DNA of 18,063 nucleotides from Flavobacteriaceae bacterium. GTDB lineage: Bacteria; Bacteroidota; Bacteroidia; Flavobacteriales; Flavobacteriaceae. The translations under genes and the position numbers were made by a program. Location: assembly GCA_016649785.1 (NCBI GenBank), contig JAENXB010000032.1:1-18063 (forward strand). The letters are read 5' to 3'. How positions within the stretch are numbered: position 1 is the stretch's first letter; each line of letters starts with the position of its first letter. A model generated the notes under the pieces. It made no database searches. It saw only the letters and a program-made list of their open reading frames with translations, and was not told the origin of the DNA. Below are positions 1 through 6,737 of this stretch, piece after piece.

Positions 1-95
1 ATTATGATCTGAAACTTGTAATACAACATAGAAGATCTTCGCAAATTTATAAATTTCTTCTGAATAGCTCTCTGTTTAATTTCTGCGTCAATCTG

Positions 96-119
96 CGCTC
101 CCGAAAGTTATCGGGAGCG
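96..119. repeat. REP-like stem-loop with TCCCGA/TCGGGA core
   Basis: A perfect 9-bp inverted repeat (CGCTCCCGA and TCGGGAGCG) flanks a 6-base loop. Eight T residues follow at 126-133 after a 6-base gap, so it could act as a weak rightward terminator for a gene left of the window. The core matches the hairpin at 15021-15048, which suggests a small dispersed palindromic element. Two TCTGCG motifs lie just before it and CCGCAGA just after. I see no coding sequence in positions 1-285. Confidence 0.6.
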
Positions 120-183
120 GGCTAATTTTTTTTCCGCAGATTTTTTAGCCATCTATTCTATTTGTTGTTAATTAATTGCATAC

Positions 184-232
184 TTGAATCCTGAACCTTG
201 AATTTGGAACCCTGAACCCTAAATCCGGAATC
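184..232. repeat. Seven degenerate tandem heptamers (TTGAATC-like)
   Basis: Positions 184-232 split into seven consecutive 7-bp units without gaps: TTGAATC, CTGAACC, TTGAATT, TGGAACC, CTGAACC, CTAAATC, CGGAATC. The unit TTGAATT is the exact reverse complement of AATTCAA, a rotation of the AAAATTC heptamer repeated at 2242-2290. The array lies about 50 bp beyond the 3' end of the Fic gene. Nothing suggests it is coding. Confidence 0.65.
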
Positions 233-285
233 TTTTTAAGTCCCAAACCCCCTCACAATGCGGATTCAGATTGGTAACTCATGTA

Positions 286-1827
286 TTATTTTAAAAATAT
301 CTCATTATATTTTTTTTCTATTGCCAGTTGCTTCTTTTCATTCAGTTCTTTAAACTCCTTCTTTTTGGCCCGGTTAGAAAATGTAGCACCGTTTTGTTCC
401 AGAAACCGGACAAGAGTCGCTACCATGTTGTCCGGCATCTCAAAATTGTCATCAAGGTAGCGTTTCATTTCATCGTACTTCAGTAAATAAGAAACTTCAT
501 TTGGTATGATGACAGCTATAGTTTCCTGAACACAGTCATATAAAAATTCAGCTTGTTTTGTAGCGTCGAAATACCGGTAATAATCGGCGGTTTCATTGAG
601 CACCTTCACATTGTTGTTTTCTGTTTGTTTCCATTCAATAAAATCGAGAAGTGGGTGCGAATAAGCCTCCAATACCTCTCTGTAATCTTGAATATTATTG
701 AGAATAGCCGATGAAACGGGGAAGATTACACCTTGTTGTGCAAATTTCATTTTCGCCAGGATATGATGTATGAGATATCTGTGTATTCTGCCATTTCCAT
801 CCTCAAAAGGATGAATAAAAACAAATCCAAAAGCGACAATTGCTGCAGCCAGAACCGGATTGAACTCTGAATTCTCAAGTTTTTCTGTCGTTGTCAACAA
901 ACTATCGGTTAAGGGTATCACATCTTCTGGTTTTGCCGAAATATGTTCCGGAATTGGTTCCCCGGTTTGCCTGTCGTGTTCTCCTACAAAACCACCTTCT
1001 TCACGAAATCCCATTTTGGTAAATCTGGAATTCTCAATCACTATTTGTTGCAATCTTAGCAACTCTTCTTTGGTCAGCGGTTTGGAACCTGCTTGCCCAA
1101 TAGCTTTACCCCAGCGCATCGCCCTGTTATTTCCCGGGTTTTCCCCCTCTATACTAAAAGAGGCTTTGGAGTCTTTTAACAAAAGAAAAGCAGATGCACG
1201 TTTTAAAACATCGGCATGCAGGTTTTTTAAAAATTCAGTTTTTTTAGCCGAATGATAAGTACCACAATAATTTTCCAGCTTTTTGGTCTTAAATATCAAT
1301 GGACAAAAGCCCCGGTTACCGGGAAGATTATTGATAATTCGGTGTCTGGGGGAACTTTCTCCTGCAATTGCATATTGGAGCTTCTCATCCAGTAGGGAGA
1401 TGTATTTTATTTTAATATTGGCATTGGGAATTTGCAGCTCTTTTTGAAGTAACCATTCATAGAGGAACCAAAGTTTCCTTGTGTAGTTGCCTGTAGGTTC
1501 TATTTGTAATAATTCATAAACAACTTTCGCAGGAAGTTTTAAAAAGAGTTTTTTAAAGAACAACAGGTTAACCCCCTCATATTTTAATGCAAATATCAGA
1601 TGTTTATATAAGGTATCTTCAGGAGCATGTTTAGGGGTAAGAACATTCCATCCTGCTGTTATATATTTTCTGTTTTTGGAACTTATTAATGAAATTACAG
1701 TTGGTATTGGGACTTCCAGTTCAAATGAATTTATAATTGCAGCATACCCCACAATACTTCCTTCCTCGGGAGCTGTACGTCCCTGAAAAATATCCGCTTT
1801 ATATGAAAAATGCACGCTGTTCATCAT
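286..1827 (-). CDS. Fic family protein (class II, probable AMP-transferase)
   Basis: Numbering is for a 513-aa product. The Fic signature HPFEDGNGRIHR is complete at about residues 339-350, with the catalytic histidine and the acidic, glycine, asparagine and arginine residues expected of an active Fic enzyme. Such enzymes usually transfer AMP from ATP to a hydroxyl side chain of a target protein. An inhibitory-helix motif SFSIEG at 223-228 fits (S/T)xxxE(G/N) and lies N-terminal to the Fic core, which defines class II, self-inhibited Fic proteins. Residues 10-170 are an extra N-terminal region I cannot assign; the tail after 420 is charged and helical. The frame is open upstream to a TTG at 1848, but a -7-like box at 1858-1865 leaves that TTG almost no leader, so I prefer the ATG at 1827 (or 1824). 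The first codons lie in a repeat cluster. The target is unknown and no antitoxin partner gene is adjacent. Confidence 0.9.
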   Translation of the reverse strand: MMNSVHFSYKADIFQGRTAPEEGSIVGYAAIINSFELEVPIPTVISLISSKNRKYITAGWNVLTPKHAPEDTLYKHLIFALKYEGVNLLFFKKLFLKLPAKVVYELLQIEPTGNYTRKLWFLYEWLLQKELQIPNANIKIKYISLLDEKLQYAIAGESSPRHRIINNLPGNRGFCPLIFKTKKLENYCGTYHSAKKTEFLKNLHADVLKRASAFLLLKDSKASFSIEGENPGNNRAMRWGKAIGQAGSKPLTKEELLRLQQIVIENSRFTKMGFREEGGFVGEHDRQTGEPIPEHISAKPEDVIPLTDSLLTTTEKLENSEFNPVLAAAIVAFGFVFIHPFEDGNGRIHRYLIHHILAKMKFAQQGVIFPVSSAILNNIQDYREVLEAYSHPLLDFIEWKQTENNNVKVLNETADYYRYFDATKQAEFLYDCVQETIAVIIPNEVSYLLKYDEMKRYLDDNFEMPDNMVATLVRFLEQNGATFSNRAKKKEFKELNEKKQLAIEKKYNEIFLK

Positions 1828-1942
1828 TTTTATGAAAAATACCCGCAAAAGGCATTGTAAATATAGTCTTATTTTTTATAAAAAATACGCGCTGTTTATA
1901 AAAAACACCCGCTTATAAGGATTTTTATGAAAAACGCACGCT
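1782..1942 (-). repeat. Six 17-bp direct repeats over the Fic promoter and start
   Basis: On the plus strand the copies start at 1782, 1802, 1831, 1877, 1897 and 1926. The consensus is TATrAAAAAyrCvCGCT; the AAAAA block and the final CGC are invariant, and the copy at 1782 is the most diverged. Spacing is 20 then 29 bp in both triplets, and the triplets are 95 bp apart. The upper triplet (1877-1942) is upstream of the candidate -7 box, and the lower triplet (1782-1847) covers the leader and first codons. Possible roles are an operator array for cooperative binding, a slippage-prone switch, or a fixed duplication. Confidence 0.8.
1858..1865 (-). promoter_or_regulatory. Candidate -7 box of the Fic gene
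   Basis: The minus strand reads TATATTTA, 7 of 8 matches to TAnnTTTG. It lies about 30 bp before the preferred ATG, between the two repeat triplets. The -33 position would fall in the repeat copy at 1877-1893, so a protein bound there could block the promoter. Confidence 0.4.
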
Positions 1943-2037
1943 AATTCCAGATGGATGAAATGTACATAAGTCAAAACTGAAGATTATTTATTTAGTTCTT
2001 CCATCTCCCCCGGATTTAAAAAGGAATGGCACCAGCC

Positions 2038-2195
2038 AAAATCGGTAAGCCGGTCCTCCACGATCAAATAATTCATCGAAAAAGGGGAGCGGACTTCAAA
2101 ACGTGGAAAACCGGATTTCCTCCCTAAACGGAAAGATCACTTTTGAATCTGAAAAAGGAAAAGGCTTTAAGATTGAAATGCAAATCCCGGTGTAA
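2038..2195 (+). pseudogene. 3' remnant of a sensor histidine kinase (HATPase C-terminus)
   Basis: From GGA at 2091 to TAA at 2193-2195 one frame reads GLQNVENRISSLNG, then KITFESEKGKGF and IEMQIPV. This is the G2 box and last strands of a HATPase_c domain in the LiaS/DesK/NarX style of two-component kinases. The reading frame just upstream has a stop at 2046 and no start codon. A second frame from about 2040 reads IGKPVLHDQIIHRK, resembling a decayed G1 box (consensus NGKGF) plus loop, so I infer a frameshift in the A/G-rich run at 2079-2087. No dimerisation or sensor domain is recognisable upstream, where the Fic repeats begin. The fragment cannot make a kinase. It suggests that a deletion or insertion removed the rest of a two-component gene here. 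Confidence 0.7.
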
Positions 2196-2247
2196 TTTTA
2201 TTTATTGTAGAATCGGACGGCCGTCCGATTCTACAATAAATAAAATT
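2194..2247. repeat. Perfect 54-bp palindrome
   Basis: Each arm is 27 bp with no spacer; the centre is between 2220 and 2221, within CGGACGGCCGTCCG. It begins inside the TAA of the kinase remnant, and its right arm runs into the AAAATTC array. As RNA it would form a long hairpin readable from either strand, so it could end transcription in both directions, but no T-run follows. A fold-back duplication, a mobile-element scar or an assembly artefact are alternatives. Confidence 0.85.
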
Positions 2248-2290
2248 CAAAATTCAAAATTCAAAATTCAAAATTCAAAATTCAAAATTC
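2242..2290. repeat. Seven perfect tandem copies of AAAATTC
   Basis: Seven uninterrupted copies of the 7-bp unit are followed by a broken eighth (AAAACTG). The first copy overlaps the end of the 54-bp palindrome. Perfect identity suggests recent expansion by slippage. The same unit, rotated, appears at 5631-5651 and in reverse complement at 184-232. Confidence 0.9.
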
Positions 2291-2608
2291 AAAACTGATT
2301 CTTATGAGAGATAATTCTTTTTTCTATGCTAAATATAAATTACAAAAAATTTTAAAGAAAAGATTTTAGGGGTTGTTTATGATTGAATTAGCTTGAAAAT
2401 AACAAAAATCACCAAACCAAAGTCGCTTGGAAGAAATTGTGAGAACGGAACAGCTTAATAAAAATTAAAAGAACAACGATGGCCTGTAAAAGGGTGAATT
2501 TTCCAATAAATTCCTGAGCTTATCAGCATTTTTACTTGCTCAAAACCGCTAATTTGAACTACTTTACTTTAGGCAATTCAGGCACTCCAGACTTTATGAA
2601 CTTATAAC
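2291..2608. other. Intergenic stretch with no recognised feature
   Basis: This 318-bp A/T-rich segment lies between the heptamer array and the end of the radical SAM gene. I found no open frame that reads like a protein, no RNA gene and no clear terminator hairpin. Confidence 0.5.
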
Positions 2609-3541
2609 TTATTCCTTATAATATTTTCCCTGCCAGGTGTTTTTTTCTGCCAGTTTCTGGTCAATTTTGGCGACAACTTCAAAATTCTTCATTTGATTCC
2701 ATTTCGGTGCGATCAGTAAATCGTAAGGAGCTTCACTCGCAAATCTTTCAATGCTGATGTCCGGTCTTAAAAACCCGATGAAATCGCTTATAAGATCTAT
2801 ATAATCTTCAGAAGTGAACAGGTCAAAATTCTCCGGATTTCTTTTGTACTGAACAGCCATAACCGTCTGTTTTACAATTTGTAAATGATGCATTTTCAAG
2901 CTGTCAATTGGAAGTTTAGAGATCTCGGTTGCGTGGTTCAGCAACTCGGCCCTGGTTTCCCCGGGCAGGCCAATGATTAAATGAGCGCCCAGATGAATTC
3001 CTTTATTGGCGCAATTTTCATAGGCGGTTATGGAATCTTCAAAAGTGTGACATCTGTTAATCGCCAGCAGGGTTTTATTCAACGTGCTCTCCACACCAAA
3101 TTCCAGGGAAATGAAGTGTTTTTTCGATAAAAAGGACAAATAATCAATTAGTTCATCTGAAATGCAATCGGGTCGTGTGCCAATGACCAATCCAATAACC
3201 TGGGGAAAGGCCAAGGCTTCATCATACATTTTTTTAAGCGATTCAATATCTGAAAAGGTATTTGTATATGCCTGAAAATAGGCGAAGTAATTTTTATATT
3301 TATGCCTTTTTGAAAAAAAAGAGATCCCTTTTTCCAATTGTTGGGTAATGCTTTTTTCAGGTTCGCAATAACCCGGATTAAAAGAATTGTTGTTGCAGTA
3401 AGTACAGCCTCCGTAACCTTTTGAACCATCCCTGTTGGGACAGGTAAACCCGACATCCAATGATATTTTTTGAACTCTTTCCCCAAAGTTCAATTTGATA
3501 AAAGAAGAGTAATCGAGATATCGTTTTCCTGTAATTTGCAT
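2609..3541 (-). CDS. TIGR01212 family radical SAM protein (YhcC-like)
   Basis: This 310-aa protein carries the family's N-terminal signature: GFTCPNRDG at residues 31-39 and GGCTYCNN at 44-51. C34, C46 and C49 are the predicted ligands of the [4Fe-4S] cluster that cleaves S-adenosylmethionine. Further radical SAM barrel motifs are SLEFGVEST (145-153) and GAHLIIGLPGETR (185-197). The length is normal for the family. YhcC-type proteins are widespread and probably cytoplasmic; their substrate is not firmly established, although the fold is related to the Elp3/MiaB/HemN superfamily. The ATG is supported by a consensus -7 box about 20 bp upstream. The gene stands alone, divergent from the secreted nuclease gene. 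Confidence 0.92.
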   Translation of the reverse strand: MQITGKRYLDYSSFIKLNFGERVQKISLDVGFTCPNRDGSKGYGGCTYCNNNSFNPGYCEPEKSITQQLEKGISFFSKRHKYKNYFAYFQAYTNTFSDIESLKKMYDEALAFPQVIGLVIGTRPDCISDELIDYLSFLSKKHFISLEFGVESTLNKTLLAINRCHTFEDSITAYENCANKGIHLGAHLIIGLPGETRAELLNHATEISKLPIDSLKMHHLQIVKQTVMAVQYKRNPENFDLFTSEDYIDLISDFIGFLRPDISIERFASEAPYDLLIAPKWNQMKNFEVVAKIDQKLAEKNTWQGKYYKE

Positions 3542-3558
3542 CTAAATATATTGAACGG

Positions 3559-3566
3559 CAAAATTA
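3559..3566 (-). promoter_or_regulatory. -7 box for the radical SAM gene
   Basis: The minus strand reads TAATTTTG, an exact match to the Bacteroidota -7 consensus TAnnTTTG, 17 bp before the ATG. A TTTG -33 box at the usual 19-21 bp spacing is not evident. Confidence 0.5.
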
Positions 3567-3814
3567 TCAAAAGAATATGGATTGGGTCATTTTTAACTGC
3601 TAATTCTCATCACCTACATAAAACCCACTCCTGTATCAAAGTCACTTGGATTGGTCATTACCGGAAAGAAGAAAGACTTTGAAACAAGTTGTTGCCGACC
3701 TGCTATTTTAAGATGGAATTTCAACCGGGGAATTCTTTTAATAGCTGTACTTTGCTGATATCACAAAATGCTCAATTCAGAATAAAACATTTAATTTTCA
3801 ACAGATCCGGTTCA

Positions 3815-4684
3815 ATGAAATTCCCCCCGCATAAATTCTTTAAAACAGTATTTCTTGGTCTTTTTCTTATTTATTGGAATGCATCATTAATTGCCCAGGT
3901 TAAAATTAGTTCCTGGAACCTTCAGAATTTCGGGAAGACAAAATCTGATCAGGAAATAAATTTCATTGCCAATAGCCTAAAGGAATTTGATATCATCGCC
4001 ATTCAGGAAGTAGTGGCAGGGTATGGGGGAGCCCAGGCCGTTGCGCGGCTGGCGGATGTACTCAACAGGAAAGGCTCAAAATGGGATTATGTGATAAGCG
4101 ATCCCACCAACAGCACGCCCTATGGAACCGAACGTTATGCCTATATCTGGAAAACGGGGACGGTAAAAAAAGTGCAGCGCGCCTGGCTGGAACAAAATTA
4201 TGTAAATGAGATTGACAGGGAACCGTATTTTATGAATTTCAGTTATGAAGGAACGGTGTTTACCCTTGCGAGTTTTCACGCCATTCCAAAGAAAAAACAA
4301 CCCGAAACCGAGATCAAATACTTTAAATTCCTGCCGGCTCAATATCCAGATAAAAATCTGATTTTCCTGGGAGATTTTAACCTGCCTCAAAGTCATACCG
4401 TTTTTAATCCGCTGAAAAAAATGGGATATAAACCCGTACTTACAGACCAGAAAACAACTATTAAAATGCATTGTGTCGCAGAGGAATGCCTGGCTTCAGA
4501 ATATGACAACATCTTTTACAATACCAATTCCACTCAAATGCTCAATTCCGGGGTGGTCCATTTTTATGAGAGTTTTCCGGATATGGTAACGGCCAGAAGG
4601 ATCTCCGATCATATCCCGATATGGGCCGAGTTTGATTTTCCTGCCGCCGGTGGGGAACCACAACAATTGTTGTTGGATAATTAA
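3815..4684 (+). CDS. Secreted endonuclease/exonuclease/phosphatase protein, DNase I-like
   Basis: I choose the ATG at 3815 (289 aa) because it opens a classic signal peptide: MKFPPHKFFK, a hydrophobic stretch to about residue 25, then SLIAQ. The frame is open upstream to 3689, but those 42 codons do not resemble protein and would bury the signal peptide. The mature part has the full EEP set: WNLQNF (N35), AIQEV (E65), SFHAIP (H155), GDFN (D187, N189) and SDH (D265, H266). RYAYIWK at 107-113 resembles the DNase I branch, so a Mg-dependent DNase or phosphodiesterase outside the inner membrane is the best guess. A nutritional role in DNA scavenging is inference. I see no lipobox. The next gene on the strand starts 151 bp later and is probably separate. 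Confidence 0.87.
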   Translation: MKFPPHKFFKTVFLGLFLIYWNASLIAQVKISSWNLQNFGKTKSDQEINFIANSLKEFDIIAIQEVVAGYGGAQAVARLADVLNRKGSKWDYVISDPTNSTPYGTERYAYIWKTGTVKKVQRAWLEQNYVNEIDREPYFMNFSYEGTVFTLASFHAIPKKKQPETEIKYFKFLPAQYPDKNLIFLGDFNLPQSHTVFNPLKKMGYKPVLTDQKTTIKMHCVAEECLASEYDNIFYNTNSTQMLNSGVVHFYESFPDMVTARRISDHIPIWAEFDFPAAGGEPQQLLLDN

Positions 4685-4835
4685 ATAAGGAATTTTGAAT
4701 GCGAAAGTTTTTTCCTAACTTTAAATTTAACCGGACTGTAAACCAATCGCCATTTTTTTTGGCAGCATATGAAGAGGCTTGATTTTTGTATAAACAACTC
4801 CTGTAAATTAATTATTACCCAATTAAATAACTTCG

Positions 4836-5627
4836 ATGAATACAGATATTTCTAATATAGATATGGAGGAACTTCAAAAGGCTAAACGCTTACTCGAGAA
4901 TCCTGGACTTGCGGCAAGGATCACCAATTATATTGGAATGCCAATCGAAAAGGGATTTGAAATGCTCCCCAAAAACTGGAACGAAAAAGTTGTTAAGATC
5001 ACTCATACTGCCATTCAAAAGTCATCAGAAGCTGCACTTTTTACCGTGAAGGATCAACCGGGAAAAGAGACTTCAAACGGGTGGCATAAACTGGCGGTAG
5101 CTGCATCCGGAGGAGTTGGCGGTTTCTTTGGATTCGCGGGACTGGCCGTGGAAATTCCCGTTTCAACTACCATTATGCTTCGGTCCATTGCCGATATTGC
5201 ACGATCTCAGGGAGAGTCTATTAGGAATGTTGAGACTAAACTGGAATGTATGCAGGTTTTGGCATTAGGGGGAAAATCAGGTTCAGATGACAGTACGGAG
5301 AGCGGATATTACCTTACCCGGGCATTATTGACAAAATCGCTGACTGAAGCCGCAGAGTTTATCGCTAAAAAGGGGTTTGTTGAAGAAGGTGCGCCTGTTC
5401 TGGTACGATTTTTTGCCAATATTTCCAGTCGGTTCGGGATTCAGGTCAGCGAAAAAGCCGCTGCGCAAGCCGTACCGATTATAGGCGCAATTAGCGGGGC
5501 CGCGTTGAACACAATTTTTATCGATCATTTCCAGGATATGGCTACAGGACATTTTATAGTCAGAAAATTGGAGAGGATCCACGGGAAAGAGGTGATAGAG
5601 GAGCTTTATAGACAAATTCCGGATTAA
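4836..5627 (+). CDS. EcsC family protein
   Basis: This 263-aa protein looks like an EcsC domain (PF12787) along most of its length. The typical parts are an amphipathic N-terminal helix region (residues 10-70), a glycine-rich hydrophobic segment SGGVGGFFGFAGLAVEIP at 91-108, then MLRSIADIARSQGE (114-127) and a second apolar glycine/alanine stretch at 210-225. EcsC is named for the third gene of the Bacillus ecsABC locus, but no EcsA-like ATPase or EcsB-like permease is adjacent, so this is a stand-alone member of unknown role. The two apolar stretches suggest membrane association. The ATG has an A/T-rich leader. Heptamer repeats begin three bases after the stop codon. Confidence 0.85.
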   Translation: MNTDISNIDMEELQKAKRLLENPGLAARITNYIGMPIEKGFEMLPKNWNEKVVKITHTAIQKSSEAALFTVKDQPGKETSNGWHKLAVAASGGVGGFFGFAGLAVEIPVSTTIMLRSIADIARSQGESIRNVETKLECMQVLALGGKSGSDDSTESGYYLTRALLTKSLTEAAEFIAKKGFVEEGAPVLVRFFANISSRFGIQVSEKAAAQAVPIIGAISGAALNTIFIDHFQDMATGHFIVRKLERIHGKEVIEELYRQIPD

Positions 5628-5630
5628 AAA

Positions 5631-5651
5631 ATTCAAGATTCAAATTCCAAA
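5631..5651. repeat. Three heptamers of the ATTCAAA family
   Basis: The units are ATTCAAG, ATTCAAA and TTCCAAA, starting three bases after the EcsC stop codon. ATTCAAA is a rotation of AAAATTC, the unit at 2242-2290. The rest of the 96-bp gap between the convergent genes is A/T-rich and shows no strong hairpin. Confidence 0.5.
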
Positions 5652-5723
5652 TTTTAAAAAGGGGTATTTCTTGTTCTTATATTATTTTTTTTTGAATATC
5701 GAATATACATTAAGGATTACCTC

Positions 5724-6569
5724 TTAGTTTTGTAATCTGGAGAAGGTATTTCCCTGGTTTAAGTCTCCCGATTTATATCCTTTCTTAAACCAGTCCATAC
5801 GTTGTTTTGATGTTCCATGGGTAAAAGCATCGGGAACTATCCTGCCTGAGGTTTGTTTTTGAATGGCATCATCTCCCACCGCATTCGCCGCGCTTAAGGC
5901 TTCTTCGATATCTCCTTCTTCCAAATATTCACGGTTGTGGTGTGCCCACACCCCGGCGTAAAAATCGGCCTGTAACTCCAGGGCAACCGATAGTTCGTTC
6001 GCTTCACTCTGACTTATTCCCTGCTGAAGGTTCCTTACTTTCCCGGCGGTTCCCAACAGTTGTTGCACGTGATGACCTACTTCGTGAGCGATTACATAGG
6101 CTATGGCAAAATCGCCGCCTTCAGCCCCAAAACGTGTGCGCAATTCTTCAAAAAATCCGAGGTCCATATAAACTTTTTCATCACTCGGACAGTAAAATGG
6201 ACCGGAAGCCGAAGAAGCTCCGCCACAGGCAGTGCCTACCACGTCCGTAAATAAAACCATTCCGGGTTCCCTGTAGTTGGCTCCGGTTTGGGTGAAGAGC
6301 TCATTCCAGACATCCTCGGTATCCGCGAGCACGGTGGCGGCAAAATCCCCCAGTTCTTTTTCTTCCGCGGTTAATTCCCGCTCCTCTGTTGTTACGGGGA
6401 TTTGATCCTGGAGCTGGTTGAGGATCTCAGTGGAATCTCCTCCCGTAAAAAGTTGAATCGCCAATAAAATGACCCCAATTATTCCTCCTCCAATTGCAAT
6501 CTTACCACCTGTAGATTTTCCTCTTCGGTCATCAACATTCGAGCTTTGTCTTCGGCCTTGCCATTTCAT
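5724..6569 (-). CDS. Membrane-anchored neutral zinc metallopeptidase (YpfJ/KPN_02809 family)
   Basis: This 281-aa protein starts with MKWQGRRQSSNVDDRRG, the hallmark N-terminus of the family (PF04228), followed by one transmembrane segment at about residues 23-41. The large C-terminal domain would then face the periplasm. The zinc site HEVGH is at 162-166, and a conserved ELQAD segment (198-202) probably supplies the third ligand. DAFTHGTSKQR at 247-257 is another conserved block. C115 and C127 could pair as a disulfide. Length and layout are typical for the family. Substrates are unknown; a protease role in envelope quality control is only inference. The gene is convergent with the EcsC gene and appears monocistronic. 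Confidence 0.92.
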   Translation of the reverse strand: MKWQGRRQSSNVDDRRGKSTGGKIAIGGGIIGVILLAIQLFTGGDSTEILNQLQDQIPVTTEERELTAEEKELGDFAATVLADTEDVWNELFTQTGANYREPGMVLFTDVVGTACGGASSASGPFYCPSDEKVYMDLGFFEELRTRFGAEGGDFAIAYVIAHEVGHHVQQLLGTAGKVRNLQQGISQSEANELSVALELQADFYAGVWAHHNREYLEEGDIEEALSAANAVGDDAIQKQTSGRIVPDAFTHGTSKQRMDWFKKGYKSGDLNQGNTFSRLQN

Positions 6570-6737
6570 GGAGTTTGGGTTTTAAAATTTTATACCAAAT
6601 TAAATAAAATTGCTTTTTGTGTATGTTGTGGTTTTCATAAAATTGATCAGAAATAAAAGTGTTCGGAAAAGTGGATAGGGGGAGATTATTTTTAGCAGGG
6701 AAGTTGGCTATAATTTAAAGGTTTTTCTGAACATGAG

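Noticed and set aside
1953..2155. Minus-strand open stretch reading MNYLIVEDRLTDFGWCH and ending EMEELNK
   Set aside because: It runs antisense through the kinase remnant, whose plus-strand frame has clear HATPase motifs. I treat the minus frame as chance openness; it is only about 47 codons between stops.
286..2195. Fic gene considered as the toxin of a type II toxin-antitoxin pair
   Set aside because: The inhibitory helix is within the protein itself (class II), and no small antitoxin gene is adjacent.
2242..2290. AAAATTC array considered as a CRISPR-like repeat
   Set aside because: The unit is 7 bp with no spacers and there are no cas genes; it is a simple tandem repeat.
3148..3486. 112-codon minus-strand frame
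   Set aside because: It lies wholly inside the radical SAM gene in another frame; the real frame carries the CxxC and SAM motifs.
2415..3655. Two similar 14-base strings (CAAAGTCGCTTGGA and CAAAGTCACTTGGA) at about 2418 and 3637
   Set aside because: They have no shared context, spacing or symmetry beyond the match; one near-match of this length is weak evidence of a repeat family.
3470..3682. 70-codon plus-strand frame
   Set aside because: It overlaps the radical SAM start in antisense, has no domain-like pattern and runs through the divergent promoter region.
4663..4676. Short palindrome ACAACAATTGTTGT near the end of the DNase I-like gene
   Set aside because: It lies inside the last codons, has no T-run and no loop, and is short enough to be chance.
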